Assembly (NCBI RefSeq): GCF_000720135.1
Contig: NZ_JOIU01000030.1
Span: forward strand, 1 to 64,000
Source: Streptomyces sp. NRRL S-1022
Lineage (GTDB): Bacteria; Actinomycetota; Actinomycetes; Streptomycetales; Streptomycetaceae
Direction of reading: 5' to 3'
DNA length: 64,000 bases
A program made the translations under genes and the position numbers. The stretch's first letter is position 1, and each line of letters opens with the position of its first letter. A model generated the notes under the pieces. The model saw only the letters and a list, made by a program, of their open reading frames with translations. It had not been told where the DNA came from and did not search any database. Positions 45,066-55,502 of the stretch are shown piece by piece.

Positions 45066-48020
45066 TCACCTGTCGAGCGCGTCGTACGCCTTCCGCAGCA
45101 GAGCCGCCCGGCCGGCCGCCGACGACACCTGCTCCAGGCCGAAACCGAGCAGCACCGTGTCGTCCGTGGTGACCGCTCCATAGGTCTGGAACAAAGTTCC
45201 GGTGCGCGCCCAGTCCTTCAGCACCGCCGGGCTGCCGGCGGGCGGGCCGGCCGTCCTCCATGCGCCCAGCGACGACTCGAAGCCCTCGGTCTCCCGCGCC
45301 GCGCCGCGCACGACCAGCGAGGCGTCGTCGGCGAGGACGCCGTGCCCGCCGGTGCCGGGGTCGGTGATGTAGCCGAGCGAGACCTCGACGGACTTGCCCG
45401 CGTACGCGCTCAGGTCGAAGCTCACCTGCTGCCAGCCGGCGGAGCTGCCGGTGAGGCTGTGCCAGGACCCGGTGGTTCCGGTCGCGGTGCAGGCGTTGCC
45501 CGTGAGCGTCAAGTAGTGCTTCAGCCAGGGGTGCTCGTTGATCAGGAACCCGGCCCCGCAGTCCTCCGGCACGGTCGTCGCCGTGGCCCCTCCGGCCTCC
45601 GGCAGGGTCGTCCAGTCGTCGGCGCCCACGGTGTGCGCCTCGACCACCGCGTGGTCGTAGCCCGGCTCGGTGTCCCACAGCAGACGGGTGCTCAGGGCCG
45701 GCTTGTCGGCCGCGGTGACACCGGTGAGGTCGATGGTGCGGGTGAGGCGCTTGTAGGCGTCGTCGGTGTGCACGGCGGCCGCCATGGCGGAGCCCGCGTA
45801 CGGCCCGTACGGGTTGACGGTCCCCGCGAAGGTGCCCGCGCCCGCGCTCTTGAACTGGGGGTACGCGGCGACCGGCAGCTCGTCGGAGGTGACGCCGTAG
45901 GTGCCGGCCTTGTCCAGCGGGTTGCCGGGCGCGTCGCCGAGGGCGCCGGTGAAGCCGCCGAGCGCACCGGAGCCGGTGAAACCGGTGGCCCCCTTGGTCG
46001 ACGTACGGCTGTAGGCGCCCAGGTAGTACTGGCTGAAGTCGTCCGACAGGGTGCCGTCGCCGAGGTCGACGCTGCCGCCGGCCAGCTCGCCGGCCTCGAT
46101 CAGCCTGCCGCCCTCGTTGAGGTAGGCGCGCAGCTGGAGCTGGGTGGCGTTGGCGGGGCCGTTCGCGCCGGAGTAGTGCACGACCGTCCGGAAGTGCTTC
46201 AGCACGCCGAGCGCGTCCGGGGCGCCCTGCGTGGCCACGTCCCAGACGAGGGCCCGGTGCCCCGCGGCCTTCAGCGCGTCCACGTACGTCCGCGCCTGCG
46301 TGGCAGCCGTGCCCTCCTCGGCCACCACGAGGGTGTCCGCCCGCGGCCGTTCGGCGACGGTGTAGGTGAAGTGGGTGCTGGAGACCTTCTTCCCCTTGCC
46401 GGTCTCGCCGGTGAACCACACCTCGACCTTGTCACCCGGCTCGCCGCCCTTCACCTCGGCGCGGTACTCGTCGAAGTAGAGGTCGTCCTCGCCGCCGTAG
46501 GTCTCGCCGCCCTTCCAGGACTTCAGTGCCCGCACGCGCGTACGGCCGCCGTCGACGCGGTACTTGAGCTCCTTGTGCCGGACCGCCTTGCGGACGACGA
46601 CGGAGACCTCCTGGCCGGCACCGCGGGCGTACGACGTGGAGAGCGCGGCCGGGGTGAAGTCGGCGGCGCTCAGGCCGACCGAGGAGGCCGGCTTGTCGGG
46701 GTGTACGGCGGTCTCGGCGACGGAGAGCGCGAACGGGACGTTCTTGGCGAACTCCTGCTGGATCAGCTTCTCGTCGTCGGGAAAGTTGAAGACCGACTGG
46801 CAGTCCTGGCTCTTCCAGGCGTCGTCGGGATCGAGGTCCGACGCGGTCTGGCAGGTCGACATCTCCGGGGTGAACATCGCCATCCCGTTGACGTTCGACG
46901 CGTGGCCGTCCGCCTCGCCGTTGGTGGTGTACAGCTCCGAGGAGACCTGCGGGTGGTAGCCGGGGACGGCGGAGTTGCCCGGGGTGCCGGCCAGCGCCTT
47001 GTAGAGGACGTCGTCGGGGGTGGGCGTGGCCACCTGCCAGCCGACGCCGTAGAGGAGGAGTTCGGCGGCGGAGTGGTAGTTGATGGCGTACCGGAAGCCG
47101 ACGCGCTTCTCGAAGCCGTCCAGCGCCTTGGTCTCGGGCTCGGAGCCGGGGCTCGCGCCGCGGTAGGTCTGGCTGGTGGGGTTGGGGGACGAACCCTCGT
47201 CGTCGTAGCCCCACTTGTAGGCGAAGTTGCGGTTCAGGTCGACGCCGTCACCCGTGCTGATGACGCCGTCGCCGTTGACGTCGCGCAGGTTCTTGCGCCA
47301 CAGGCGGGTGCCGGAGTCCTTGAAGGTGTAGTCGTAGCCGTCGGGGTTGGCCGAGAGGACGAACCACAGCTCCGTCGAGTCGACGATCTTCTTGACGCGC
47401 TTGTCGGTCCGGTAGCGGTCCAGGTAGTAGTGCATCAGCCGCCGGGTCATCTCCGGCGTGATCCACTCGCGCGCGTGCTGGTTGGACATGTACAGCACGG
47501 AGGGCTTGGAGCCGTCCTTCGACTTCTTCGCGTCCCTGGTCAGTTTGAGCGCGAGGATGTCCTGGCCCCTGACGGTCCTGCCGATGGACTCGACCTTCGT
47601 GAGGCCGGGGTGGGCCCGGGCGGTCCGCAGGATCTCCTCCCTGAGTCCGCCGCTGCCGCTGTACGGGCGGAACACGCCCTGCGCGGCGTCCTCGACCCGG
47701 GCCTCCGCCCGGGCGGACAGGGTGTGCTCGGTGAGGGTGACGCCCTGCTTGCGCAGCTGCGCGGCCTGCTTTTCGGTGAGGTAGACCTCCACCCGGGTCC
47801 TGCCCCCCGCGGCGGCCTGCTCACCGAGTTCGTGTCCGTCCTGGCCGGCCTTGAGCAGGAGGGGTACCTGCTTCTGGGTGACCTCGGCGCGGAAGACCTT
47901 GACCTCGTCCGGTCCGGAGGGTGCCGGGCTCGCGCTCTGTGCCTGTGCCGTGGGTGCGAGGCTCGCTCCGCCGATCAGAAGCGCGCCGACAGCGAGGATC
48001 GATCTCGCTCTGTGTCTCAT
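45066..48020 (-). CDS. Large secreted M14 zinc carboxypeptidase
   Basis: This 984-residue protein has a Sec signal peptide (about 1-27, cut near AQA). The M14 domain spans about residues 120-440 with zinc ligands His182 and Glu185 (NQHAREW) and His316 (INYHSAAE). An acidic loop DVNGDGVISTGDGVD, as in other actinobacterial relatives, may bind calcium. The C-terminal half (about 560-984) resembles immune-inhibitor-A/MAM-like beta domains that may bind substrate or surface. It should release C-terminal residues from peptides outside the cell. It is a single-gene unit. Confidence 0.92.
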   Translation of the reverse strand: MRHRARSILAVGALLIGGASLAPTAQAQSASPAPSGPDEVKVFRAEVTQKQVPLLLKAGQDGHELGEQAAAGGRTRVEVYLTEKQAAQLRKQGVTLTEHTLSARAEARVEDAAQGVFRPYSGSGGLREEILRTARAHPGLTKVESIGRTVRGQDILALKLTRDAKKSKDGSKPSVLYMSNQHAREWITPEMTRRLMHYYLDRYRTDKRVKKIVDSTELWFVLSANPDGYDYTFKDSGTRLWRKNLRDVNGDGVISTGDGVDLNRNFAYKWGYDDEGSSPNPTSQTYRGASPGSEPETKALDGFEKRVGFRYAINYHSAAELLLYGVGWQVATPTPDDVLYKALAGTPGNSAVPGYHPQVSSELYTTNGEADGHASNVNGMAMFTPEMSTCQTASDLDPDDAWKSQDCQSVFNFPDDEKLIQQEFAKNVPFALSVAETAVHPDKPASSVGLSAADFTPAALSTSYARGAGQEVSVVVRKAVRHKELKYRVDGGRTRVRALKSWKGGETYGGEDDLYFDEYRAEVKGGEPGDKVEVWFTGETGKGKKVSSTHFTYTVAERPRADTLVVAEEGTAATQARTYVDALKAAGHRALVWDVATQGAPDALGVLKHFRTVVHYSGANGPANATQLQLRAYLNEGGRLIEAGELAGGSVDLGDGTLSDDFSQYYLGAYSRTSTKGATGFTGSGALGGFTGALGDAPGNPLDKAGTYGVTSDELPVAAYPQFKSAGAGTFAGTVNPYGPYAGSAMAAAVHTDDAYKRLTRTIDLTGVTAADKPALSTRLLWDTEPGYDHAVVEAHTVGADDWTTLPEAGGATATTVPEDCGAGFLINEHPWLKHYLTLTGNACTATGTTGSWHSLTGSSAGWQQVSFDLSAYAGKSVEVSLGYITDPGTGGHGVLADDASLVVRGAARETEGFESSLGAWRTAGPPAGSPAVLKDWARTGTLFQTYGAVTTDDTVLLGFGLEQVSSAAGRAALLRKAYDALDR

Positions 48021-48115
48021 GAACCCCCCTAGCGGTGGTCCGCCACAGCGGCGAACAGGTTGCCAGGCTCATGTCACATCATGATCGAGTCAAGAGCGCC
48101 TCACAGACACGCGAA

Positions 48116-48154
48116 CGCCGGTGCCGACCACCCGATCGGAGGACGGCACCGGCG
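48116..48154 (-). terminator. Terminator of the uvrC-rapZ-yvcK-whiA operon
   Basis: CGCCGGTGCCG (48116-48126) pairs perfectly with CGGCACCGGCG (48144-48154). It lies 19 bases after the whiA stop on the minus strand and before the peptidase start at 48020. Confidence 0.7.
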
Positions 48155-48172
48155 AGTTGACGCCCCGTCCGG

Positions 48173-49162
48173 TCAGCCGACGAGGTTGTCCGCGAGCTCC
48201 TCGCTGAGGTTCGCCTCCGTGCCCGGGATGCCCAGGTCGGAGGCGCGCTTGTCGGCCATCGCCAGCAGCCGGCGGATACGGCCCGCGACCGCGTCCTTCG
48301 TCAGCGGCGGGTCGGCGAGCGCGCCCAGCTCCTCCAGGGAGGCCTGCTTGTGCTCCATGCGCAGCCGGCCGGCCGCCGCGAGGTGCTCGGGCACCTCGTC
48401 GCCCAGGATCTCCAGGGCGCGCTGCACCCGGGCCCCGGCGGCCACGGCGGCACGGGCCGAGCGGCGCAGGTTGGCGTCGTCGAAGTTGGCGAGCCGGTTG
48501 GCGGTGGCCCGCACCTCGCGGCGCATCCGGCGCTCCTCCCAGGCCAGCACCGACTCGTGGGCGCCCAGCCGGGTGAGCAGGGCGCCGATCGCGTCACCGT
48601 CCCGGACGACCACCCGGTCCACCCCGCGCACCTCGCGGGCCTTCGCGGCGATCGACAGTCTGCGGGCGGCCCCGACCAGTGCGAGCGCCGCCTCCGGGCC
48701 CGGGCAGGTCACCTCCAGGGAGGAGGAGCGGCCGGGCTCGGTGAGCGAACCGTGCGCCAGGAAGGCCCCGCGCCAGGCCGCCTCCGCGTCACAGGTGGCC
48801 CCCGAGACCACCTGCGGGGGCAGCCCGCGGATCGGCCGGCCCCGCCCGTCGACCAGACCCGTCTGCCGGGCCAGCTGGTCACCGCCCGCCACGACCCGCA
48901 CGACGTACCGCGAACCGCGGCGCAGTCCGCCGGGCGCCATCACGATCAGCTCGGAACTGTGCCCGAAGATCTCCAGGATGTCCCGCTTGAGCCGGCGCGC
49001 CGCCATCGCGGTGTCCAGCTCCGCCTCGATCACGATGCGCCCGCTCACCAGGTGGAGGCCGCCGGCGAACCGCAGAATGGCGGAGACCTCCGCCTTCCTG
49101 CAGCAGGTCCGGGTGACGGGGAGCCGGGAGATCTCGTCCTTCACCGCTGCCGTCATCGCCAT
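48173..49162 (-). CDS. whiA: WhiA, sporulation transcription factor
   Basis: This 329-residue protein has the LAGLIDADG-homing-endonuclease-like N-terminal domain (about 20-210, catalytically inactive in WhiA) and a C-terminal HTH (about 270-310, [16 protein letters not shown]). WhiA acts with WhiB to stop aerial growth and start septation in Streptomyces. Two ATGs are possible; the second (49156) overlaps the yvcK TGA as ATGA, so it may be the true start. It is the last gene of the conserved uvrC-rapZ-yvcK-whiA set. Confidence 0.96.
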   Translation of the reverse strand: MAMTAAVKDEISRLPVTRTCCRKAEVSAILRFAGGLHLVSGRIVIEAELDTAMAARRLKRDILEIFGHSSELIVMAPGGLRRGSRYVVRVVAGGDQLARQTGLVDGRGRPIRGLPPQVVSGATCDAEAAWRGAFLAHGSLTEPGRSSSLEVTCPGPEAALALVGAARRLSIAAKAREVRGVDRVVVRDGDAIGALLTRLGAHESVLAWEERRMRREVRATANRLANFDDANLRRSARAAVAAGARVQRALEILGDEVPEHLAAAGRLRMEHKQASLEELGALADPPLTKDAVAGRIRRLLAMADKRASDLGIPGTEANLSEELADNLVG

Positions 49163-50220
49163 GGGCCGATCCTTCCATGCATCCGAAAAATACGGTCGTA
49201 CGCGGCGGCCAACAGCTCCGGGTCGTGCCGGGGGGAACCGTCGGGCCTGGCCACCGGCGCCAGCTCCACCGCCGCTCCCAGCCGCTTGGCGGCCTCGGTG
49301 AGCGAGTCGCGGTCGGGCACGGCGGCCTCGTCAGCCAGCACCACGTCCAGGGCGAGTTTAGGGGCGTGTCGCCCCAAAACCTCCAAATGACGCTGCGGGG
49401 AGAAGCCCTCGGTTTCTCCGGGCTGCGGCGCCAGGTTGAGGGAGAGCACACGGCGTGCCTTGGTCTCGGTGAGGGCGTCCAGCAGCTGCGGGACCAGCAG
49501 GTGCGGGATGACCGAGGAGAACCAGGAGCCCGGACCGAGCACCACCCAGTCCGCGTCCAGCACCGCGGCCACCGCCTCGGGGACGGCGGGCGGGTCGTGC
49601 GGCACGAGGTGCACCGACTGCACCTCGCCGGGCGTCAGGGCCACGGTCGCCTGCCCGCGCACCGTGTCCACGTCCTCCGGGCGGTCCGGGTCGTGCCCCT
49701 TGACCAGGGCCTGCAGCTCCAGCGGCACGGCCGACATGGGCAGCACCCGCCCGTGCGCGCCGAGCAGCTTGCCGACCAGGTCCAGGGCCTGCACATGGTC
49801 GCCGAGCTGCTCCCACAGGGCGACGATCAGCAGGTTGCCGACCGCGTGGTCGTGCAGGTCGCCCTGGGACTGGAAGCGGTGCTGGATGACCCGGGCCCAG
49901 GTCTGGCCCCAGTCGTCGTCGCCGCACAGCGCGGCCAGCGCCTTGCGCAGGTCGCCGGGCGGCAGCACGCCCAGCTCGTCGCGCAGGCGTCCGCTGGAAC
50001 CTCCGTCGTCGGCCACGGTGACGACGGCGGTGAGATCGCCGGTGATCCGGCGCAGCGCGGCGAGCGACGCGGACAGGCCCATGCCGCCACCGAGCGCGAC
50101 CACCTTGGGCTGGGTGCCGCGGCGGCGCGGCCGGCCTCCGCGGGCCTCGGCCGGGCGGCCGGCGCGCGCGTCGGGCACCATCCGGCGCAGCCTGCCCAGC
50201 CGCGGTGTACGTCCCGTCAT
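49153..50220 (-). CDS. yvcK: YvcK/CuvA-family protein
   Basis: This 355-residue protein has the Rossmann-like start [19 protein letters not shown] and [13 protein letters not shown], the hallmarks of YvcK/CofD-like UDP-sugar-binding proteins. In other bacteria it is needed for normal cell-wall growth on some carbon sources. Its ATG overlaps the rapZ stop (50217-50220). The first ~45 residues are basic and poorly conserved. Confidence 0.93.
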   Translation of the reverse strand: MTGRTPRLGRLRRMVPDARAGRPAEARGGRPRRRGTQPKVVALGGGMGLSASLAALRRITGDLTAVVTVADDGGSSGRLRDELGVLPPGDLRKALAALCGDDDWGQTWARVIQHRFQSQGDLHDHAVGNLLIVALWEQLGDHVQALDLVGKLLGAHGRVLPMSAVPLELQALVKGHDPDRPEDVDTVRGQATVALTPGEVQSVHLVPHDPPAVPEAVAAVLDADWVVLGPGSWFSSVIPHLLVPQLLDALTETKARRVLSLNLAPQPGETEGFSPQRHLEVLGRHAPKLALDVVLADEAAVPDRDSLTEAAKRLGAAVELAPVARPDGSPRHDPELLAAAYDRIFRMHGRIGPWR

Positions 50221-51260
50221 TCCCGTCCCATGTCCCGGTGCACGACCACCGTCTCCACGCCCTCGGCCGCGAGGCGCGCGGCGAGCTTCTCCGACATCGC
50301 GACCGAGCGGTGCTTGCCGCCCGTGCAGCCGATGGCGATGGTCACGTAGCGCTTGCCCTCGCGCCGGTAGCCGGCCGCGATGAGCCGCAGCAGTTCGGCG
50401 TACCGGTCGAGGAAGTCCTTCGCGCCGGGCTGGTTGAAGACATAGGCGGCGACCTCCTCGTTGAGGCCGGTGTAGGGGCGCAGCTCCGGGACCCAGTGCG
50501 GGTTGGGCAGGAACCGCATGTCCGCGACCAGGTCGGCGTCGACCGGCAGGCCGTACTTGAAGCCGAACGACATCACGGTGGCCCGCAGCTCGGGCTCCTC
50601 CTCGCCGGCGAACTGGGCGTCCATCTTGGCGCGCAGCTCGTGCACGTTGAGGCTGGAGGTGTCGATCACCAGGTCGGCGTCACCGCGCAGTTCGCGCAGC
50701 AGCTCCCGCTCGGCGGCGATGCCGTCCACGATGCGCCCGTCGCCCTGGAGCGGGTGCGGACGGCGCACCGACTCGAAGCGGCGGACCAGGGCCTCGTCGG
50801 AGGACTCCAGGAAGACGATCCGCCGGGTGACGCCCCGGGTGTCCAGGTCGGCCAGGGACTCGCGCAGGTTGTCGAAGAAGCGCCGGCCGCGCACGTCGAC
50901 GACGACCGCGATCCGCGCCACGTTGCCCTGCGAGCGGGCACCCAGCTCCACCATGGTGGGGATGAGGGCGGGCGGCAGGTTGTCCACGACGAACCAGCCG
51001 AGGTCCTCCAGACACTTCGCGGCCGTGGACCGGCCGGCCCCGGACATGCCGGAGATGATCACCAGCTCGGGGATGGCCGCCTCGGGGGCCCCGGCTGTCT
51101 CGCTGCCCGTACTCACCTGTGCTCCGTTGTCCTGGCCCGTGGACCGGCCGGTGTCCTGCCGGCCGGCGTCCTGGCCGGTGTCCTGCCGGACGACGTCGTC
51201 GTCCGTGGCGCCGTGCGCCTGATCTCGTCGTGCTGTGGGCTGTGCCTCGTGCTCGGTCAT
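50217..51260 (-). CDS. rapZ: RapZ/YvcJ-family nucleotide-binding protein
   Basis: This 347-residue protein has a P-loop GMSGAGRST, in which the usual lysine is arginine, and a C-terminal domain with [11 protein letters not shown] as in RapZ. The E. coli protein is an RNA-binding adaptor in amino-sugar control; in Streptomyces the role is unclear. The first ~60 residues are low-complexity with repeated DTGQD-like units. It overlaps both uvrC (51257-51260) and yvcK. Confidence 0.92.
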   Translation of the reverse strand: MTEHEAQPTARRDQAHGATDDDVVRQDTGQDAGRQDTGRSTGQDNGAQVSTGSETAGAPEAAIPELVIISGMSGAGRSTAAKCLEDLGWFVVDNLPPALIPTMVELGARSQGNVARIAVVVDVRGRRFFDNLRESLADLDTRGVTRRIVFLESSDEALVRRFESVRRPHPLQGDGRIVDGIAAERELLRELRGDADLVIDTSSLNVHELRAKMDAQFAGEEEPELRATVMSFGFKYGLPVDADLVADMRFLPNPHWVPELRPYTGLNEEVAAYVFNQPGAKDFLDRYAELLRLIAAGYRREGKRYVTIAIGCTGGKHRSVAMSEKLAARLAAEGVETVVVHRDMGRE

Positions 51261-53458
51261 GTCTCCTGCCCCCGTCGTTCGTCCGGGGCACCCGCGGTCA
51301 CGGGCTCCCCCGAGGAACCCCCCGTCGTGTCGGGTTCCTCGTCCTCAATGATCTCTCCGGTCGCCGTGTTCACGGCGGGTGCGGCCGGGGCCGCCTGGGC
51401 GAGGGCCACGGCGATGGTCTCGGCCGTCTTGCGGCCTATCCCGGGCACTTCCTGGATCTGCTCGATTGTGGCGGACCGCAGCTTCTTCACCGAGCCGAAA
51501 TGCTTGATGAGCGCCTGTTTGCGGGTCTCGCCGAGGCCGGGGACGTCGTCCAGCGGGCCCGCGCGGAACCGTTTGGCCCGCTTGGTGCGCTGGTAGGTGA
51601 TCGCGAACCGGTGGGCCTCGTCACGCACGCGCTGGAGCAGGTAGAGACCCTCGCTGGTGCGGGGCAGGACCACCGGGTCGTCCTCGCCGGGCACCCAGAC
51701 CTCCTCCAGGCGCTTGGCGAGGCCGCAGACGGCGATGTCGTCGATACCCAGCTCGTCCAGCGCGCGCCGGGCCGCCGCGACCTGCGGCTGCCCGCCGTCG
51801 ACCACGACCAGCTGGGGCGGGTAGGCGAACTTCCTGGGGCGGCCGTCGTCGTCCTTGAGGGAGTCGGTGATCACGTCCGTGCCGGTGAGCGCGGCGTCGC
51901 CGTCGACGAGGGGCTCCGGGGTACCGGAGCCGTCAGCAACGGGAGCCGGGGTACCGGAGCCGTCGACGGCCGGGCCCGCCGCGCCGGAGCCGTGCGTTCC
52001 GGGGCCAGTGGCGGCGGAGACATCGGCGGAGGTGCCGTCGGCCCACTCCCCGGTCCGCTCCTTCTCGGCGAGGTAGCGCCTGAACCGGCGGGTGATCACC
52101 TCGTGCATGGAACGGACGTCGTCCTGGCCGGCGAAGCCCTTGATCTGGAAGCGGCGGTACTCGCCCTTGCGCTGCAGACCGTCCTCGAAGACGACCATGG
52201 AGGCCACCACGTCGTCGCCCTGGAGGTGCGAGATGTCGTAGCACTCGATGCGCAGCGGGGCGCTGTCCAGGTCGAGGGCCTCGGCGATCTCCTCCAGCGC
52301 CCGCGAGCGCGTGGTCAGGTCGGAGGCGCGCTTGGTCTTGTGCAGCGCGAGGGCCTGCTGGGCGTTGCGCTGCACGGTCTCCATCAGCGCCTTCTTGTCG
52401 CCGCGCTGCGGGATGCGCAGTGACACGTTGGACCCGCGGCGGCCGGTCAGCCACTCCTGGACCGGCTCGACCGGCTCGGGCAGCGCCGGGACCAGCACCT
52501 CCTTGGGGACCGCGTCGCCGGTCTCCTCGCCGTACAGCTGCTGCAGCGCGTGCTCGACCAGGGCGCCGGTGGTGACCTCCTCGACCTTGTCGGTCACCCA
52601 GCCGCGCTGGCCCCGGACCCGGCCGCCGCGCACGTGGAAGATCTGCACGGCCGCCTCCAGCTCGTCCTCGGCGACGGCGATCAGGTCGGCGTCGGTCGCG
52701 TCGGCGAGCACGACCGCGTTCTTCTCCATGGCCTTCTTCAGGGCCTCGATGTCGTCGCGCAGACGGGCCGCCCGCTCGTACTCCATCTCCTCGGCCGCCT
52801 CCATCATCTGCCTCTCCAGACGGCGGAGGTAGGTGCCGGTGCGGCCGGCCATGAAGTCGCAGAAGTCCTCGGCCAGCTCCCGGTGCTCCTCGGGAGTGAT
52901 CCGGCCGACGCACGGGGCGGAGCACTTGCCGATGTAGCCGAGCAGGCAGGGGCGGCCGGTGCGGGCGGCGTTCTTGAAGACGCCCGCCGAGCAGGTGCGC
53001 ACCGGGAACACCCGCAGCAGCAGGTCGACGGTGTCCCGGATGGCCCACGCGTGCGCGTACGGCCCGAAGTAACGCACGCCCTTCTTCTTGTGACCCCGCA
53101 TCACCTGCACCCGCGGGAACTGCTCGCTCATCGTGACCGCGAGGTACGGGTAGCTCTTGTCGTCGCGGTACTTGACGTTGAACCGGGGGTCGTACTCCTT
53201 GATCCAGGAGTACTCCAGCTGCAGCGCCTCCACCTCCGTGGACACCACGGTCCACTCCACGGACGCGGCGGTGGTCACCATGGTCCGGGTGCGCGGGTGC
53301 AGGTTCGCCAGGTCCTGGAAGTAGTTCGCCAGGCGCTGGCGCAGGCTCTTCGCCTTTCCGACGTAGATCACCCGGCGGTGCTCGTCGCGGAACCTGTACA
53401 CCCCGGGAGAGTCCGGGATGTCTCCCGGCCTGGGGCGGTAGCTGGAAGGGTCGGCCAT
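51257..53458 (-). CDS. uvrC: UvrC, excinuclease ABC subunit C
   Basis: This 733-residue nuclease makes both incisions in nucleotide excision repair. Domains in order: GIY-YIG (about 15-95; [21 protein letters not shown]), cysteine-rich zone ([19 protein letters not shown]), UVR (about 205-240), RNase-H-like domain (about 400-610, with [10 protein letters not shown] and VDGGQPQV) and a C-terminal helix-hairpin-helix pair ([18 protein letters not shown]). Within the second nuclease domain is a ~45-residue Gly/Pro/Ala-rich insertion built of repeats ([17 protein letters not shown]). It heads the operon with rapZ, yvcK and whiA. Confidence 0.95.
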   Translation of the reverse strand: MADPSSYRPRPGDIPDSPGVYRFRDEHRRVIYVGKAKSLRQRLANYFQDLANLHPRTRTMVTTAASVEWTVVSTEVEALQLEYSWIKEYDPRFNVKYRDDKSYPYLAVTMSEQFPRVQVMRGHKKKGVRYFGPYAHAWAIRDTVDLLLRVFPVRTCSAGVFKNAARTGRPCLLGYIGKCSAPCVGRITPEEHRELAEDFCDFMAGRTGTYLRRLERQMMEAAEEMEYERAARLRDDIEALKKAMEKNAVVLADATDADLIAVAEDELEAAVQIFHVRGGRVRGQRGWVTDKVEEVTTGALVEHALQQLYGEETGDAVPKEVLVPALPEPVEPVQEWLTGRRGSNVSLRIPQRGDKKALMETVQRNAQQALALHKTKRASDLTTRSRALEEIAEALDLDSAPLRIECYDISHLQGDDVVASMVVFEDGLQRKGEYRRFQIKGFAGQDDVRSMHEVITRRFRRYLAEKERTGEWADGTSADVSAATGPGTHGSGAAGPAVDGSGTPAPVADGSGTPEPLVDGDAALTGTDVITDSLKDDDGRPRKFAYPPQLVVVDGGQPQVAAARRALDELGIDDIAVCGLAKRLEEVWVPGEDDPVVLPRTSEGLYLLQRVRDEAHRFAITYQRTKRAKRFRAGPLDDVPGLGETRKQALIKHFGSVKKLRSATIEQIQEVPGIGRKTAETIAVALAQAAPAAPAVNTATGEIIEDEEPDTTGGSSGEPVTAGAPDERRGQET

Positions 53459-54044
53459 GTCTCACACCCTACTAACGAGCACCGACACCGCGTCGGGCCT
53501 GTGGACGGTCCCGGACGGACGGCACCTCGGTCGCCGGGCGGGAGGTGTCCCCCTCCCCGGGCCTTCCCCGGACATCCCCCGGGCGTCCCCGGGCACTCCC
53601 CGAGGACTCTCCGGGCACTCCCCGGGGGCTCTCCGGACAGGCGGGACGGTCCAGGACGGGCGGCATTCCCCTCCCCGGCGCGCCGAGCCGCGCTCCGGGC
53701 GCATACGACGGACGCCTTCCGGCCATGCCGGGGACGTGTCGCGTATCACCGTCTCCCCGGCGAGCCCCTTGATCAGGCCCGGGGCGCCCCCCGCGCAACC
53801 CCTTCCCCCGTCCGGGGAACGGCAGGGTCCGGCCAGTCCTCCGGAACAGCCGGGTCCGAGGTGTTGTCGGGTTCTGGTCAACACGCTTCAATGCGGGGGA
53901 ACTCGGGGCCCGCGCACACATGCGTACGGGCGCGCGGCATGCCCGGCCATGGGCGTCCGCAGTGCCCACGGGGGGGGTGGCCCCGCACACCCGCACAGGC
54001 GGTCTGACCAGCCGTAGCGACACTTCACAGAAAGGCCTCTCGGC
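53459..54044. other. Long intergenic region with an 11-bp repeat array
   Basis: About 585 bases without a supported gene; open frames here are GC-rich shadows without ribosome-binding sites. The first part holds an 8-unit 11-bp array (53553-53640). The promoters for uvrC (minus) and for the regulator at 54045 (plus) must lie inside. GAAAGG before 54045 is a plausible ribosome-binding site. Confidence 0.6.
53553..53640. repeat. Tandem array of eight 11-bp units (consensus CTCCCCGGGCA)
   Basis: CCGG (once CCGA) recurs at 53557, 53568, 53579, 53589, 53600, 53611, 53622 and 53633, giving steps of 11, 11, 10, 11, 11, 11 and 11 bases. Units such as CTCCCCGGGC, CTTCCCCGGACA and CTCTCCGGGCA are variants of one sequence. 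The period is close to one helical turn and not a multiple of three, so coding does not explain it. It is about 95 bases upstream of uvrC. Confidence 0.65.
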
Positions 54045-54992
54045 ATGCGGCATGCCACAGAGCACGCGGACGCCCCCACCGCGGAACTGGACACGGCCCT
54101 GCGCGGCGGCCCCTTCCACGTGGCGCTGCGCGCCGCGATCGCCGCACGCGGACTGCCGCTCCAGCGCGTGCAGCACCACCTGTCGCGCCACGGGGTCAAG
54201 GTGGGCGTCACCAGCCTCAGTTACTGGCAACAGGGCGCCCGCCGCCCGCAGCGCCCCGAGTCGCTGCGGGCCGTACGGGCACTGGAGGAGATCCTCCAGT
54301 TGCCGGACGAGTCCCTGATCCGCCTGCTCGCCGAGTCGGACGAGCACACGGCGGCCGGCCGTCCCGCGGGCCGCTCCTACCGCTCCCTGGTCGAGGCCTC
54401 CGATGTCGTGGACCGGCTCACCGCCGACCTCGGCCGGCCCGTGGACGGCGGGCTGCACACCCTGGGCCACCACGAGTGCGTCCGGATCGGCGCCCGGCGC
54501 GAGCTGGCGAGCCGCGAGGCCCACCACATCGTGCGCGCCCACCGCGACGGCGTCGACCGCTTCCTCGCCGTCCACCACGGCGACCCGGGCTGCGACCCGC
54601 GCCGCATCACTGTGCACGCCCTGGAGAACTGCCGCACCGGTCGCCTCCACTGGGACCAGGGCACCGGGGTCCTGGTGGCCGAGCTGCTCTTCGGCACGCG
54701 ACTGGGCTCCGGCGACACCTTCCTCTTCCGGTACGGCATCGAGGACGGCACGGCCGGGCCTTCCCACGAGTATCTCCAGCGGTTCGGCTGCCCCGGTGGC
54801 CAGTACGCGCTCCAGGTGCGCTTCGACACGGCCGTCCTGCCGGTGCGCTGCCACCGCTTCACCCAGCACTCGGCGGCGGCCCCGCGCAGCGGCCGGCAGG
54901 GACTGCCCGTGACCGGCCCGCACCACTCGGCCCACGTGGTCGAGCCGCGGATCCGGCCGGGCATCGTGGGAATCGCCTGGGACTGGGAGTGA
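54045..54992 (+). CDS. Putative HTH regulator of unknown role
   Basis: This 315-residue protein begins with a helical region resembling an XRE-type HTH (about residues 33-62: LPLQRVQHHLSRHGVKVGVTSLSYW in parts, then ARRPQRPESLRAVRALEEIL). The rest is a mixed alpha/beta domain without a motif I know. It is probably a Streptomyces-specific transcription factor. GAAAGG stands about 12 bases before the ATG. It is a single-gene unit next to the uvrC promoter region. Confidence 0.65.
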   Translation: MRHATEHADAPTAELDTALRGGPFHVALRAAIAARGLPLQRVQHHLSRHGVKVGVTSLSYWQQGARRPQRPESLRAVRALEEILQLPDESLIRLLAESDEHTAAGRPAGRSYRSLVEASDVVDRLTADLGRPVDGGLHTLGHHECVRIGARRELASREAHHIVRAHRDGVDRFLAVHHGDPGCDPRRITVHALENCRTGRLHWDQGTGVLVAELLFGTRLGSGDTFLFRYGIEDGTAGPSHEYLQRFGCPGGQYALQVRFDTAVLPVRCHRFTQHSAAAPRSGRQGLPVTGPHHSAHVVEPRIRPGIVGIAWDWE

Positions 54993-55070
54993 GCGGTCCC
55001 TCGCACCCCCGCCCGCCGAAGGGTGGCTCCCGGCGCTGAGACCGGAATCCCTGACCTCGCGGCCCTCCGG

Positions 55071-55502
55071 TCAGTCCGCCGCCGGGCCGGCGACGATCCT
55101 GCCGTTCGTGGCCTTCACCGACAGCTCGTTCAGGGGCACGGTGGCCGGCGCCTGGACCACCTTGCCCGTCACGGCGTCGAACTGGCTGCCGTGACAAGGG
55201 CAGATCAAGGTCGTCCCCTGCAGCTTGTTGATGGGGCACCCCGCGTGCGTGCAGATCGTGCTGTACGCCCTCAACGCGCCGTCCTCGTCGCGGCTGACGA
55301 CCACGTTGTGGTCCCGGTAGAGCTTCGCCCCGCCCTTGGCGACCTCGGTCTCGGCACCGAGGTCGACCGGCGCGGTCGGGGTGGCCGCGGCCGCGCCATT
55401 CCCGCCGGGAGCCGAGCACGCGGCCAGGCCGAGCCCGGCGACCGGGGCGACAGCGGCCCCTCGAAGGACGGTACGGCGGCTCGCGGAGGATCGGGCGGGC
55501 AT
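55071..55502 (-). CDS. Secreted Rieske [2Fe-2S] protein (Tat, probable lipoprotein)
   Basis: This 143-residue protein starts with a twin-arginine signal (SSASRRTVLRG) and a lipobox LGLAAC, then a Rieske domain with ligands in CTHAGCP and CPCHGSQF. The folded cluster explains Tat export. The ATG at 55502 is preferred over a GTG at 55514 because GGAG lies 7 bases before it. Such orphan Rieske proteins may carry electrons at the membrane surface; partners are unknown. Confidence 0.9.
   Translation of the reverse strand: MPARSSASRRTVLRGAAVAPVAGLGLAACSAPGGNGAAAATPTAPVDLGAETEVAKGGAKLYRDHNVVVSRDEDGALRAYSTICTHAGCPINKLQGTTLICPCHGSQFDAVTGKVVQAPATVPLNELSVKATNGRIVAGPAAD

Noticed and set aside
53457..54017. 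Open frame of 186 codons through the uvrC upstream region
   Set aside because: It runs through the 11-bp repeat array, lacks a ribosome-binding site and shows no family pattern.
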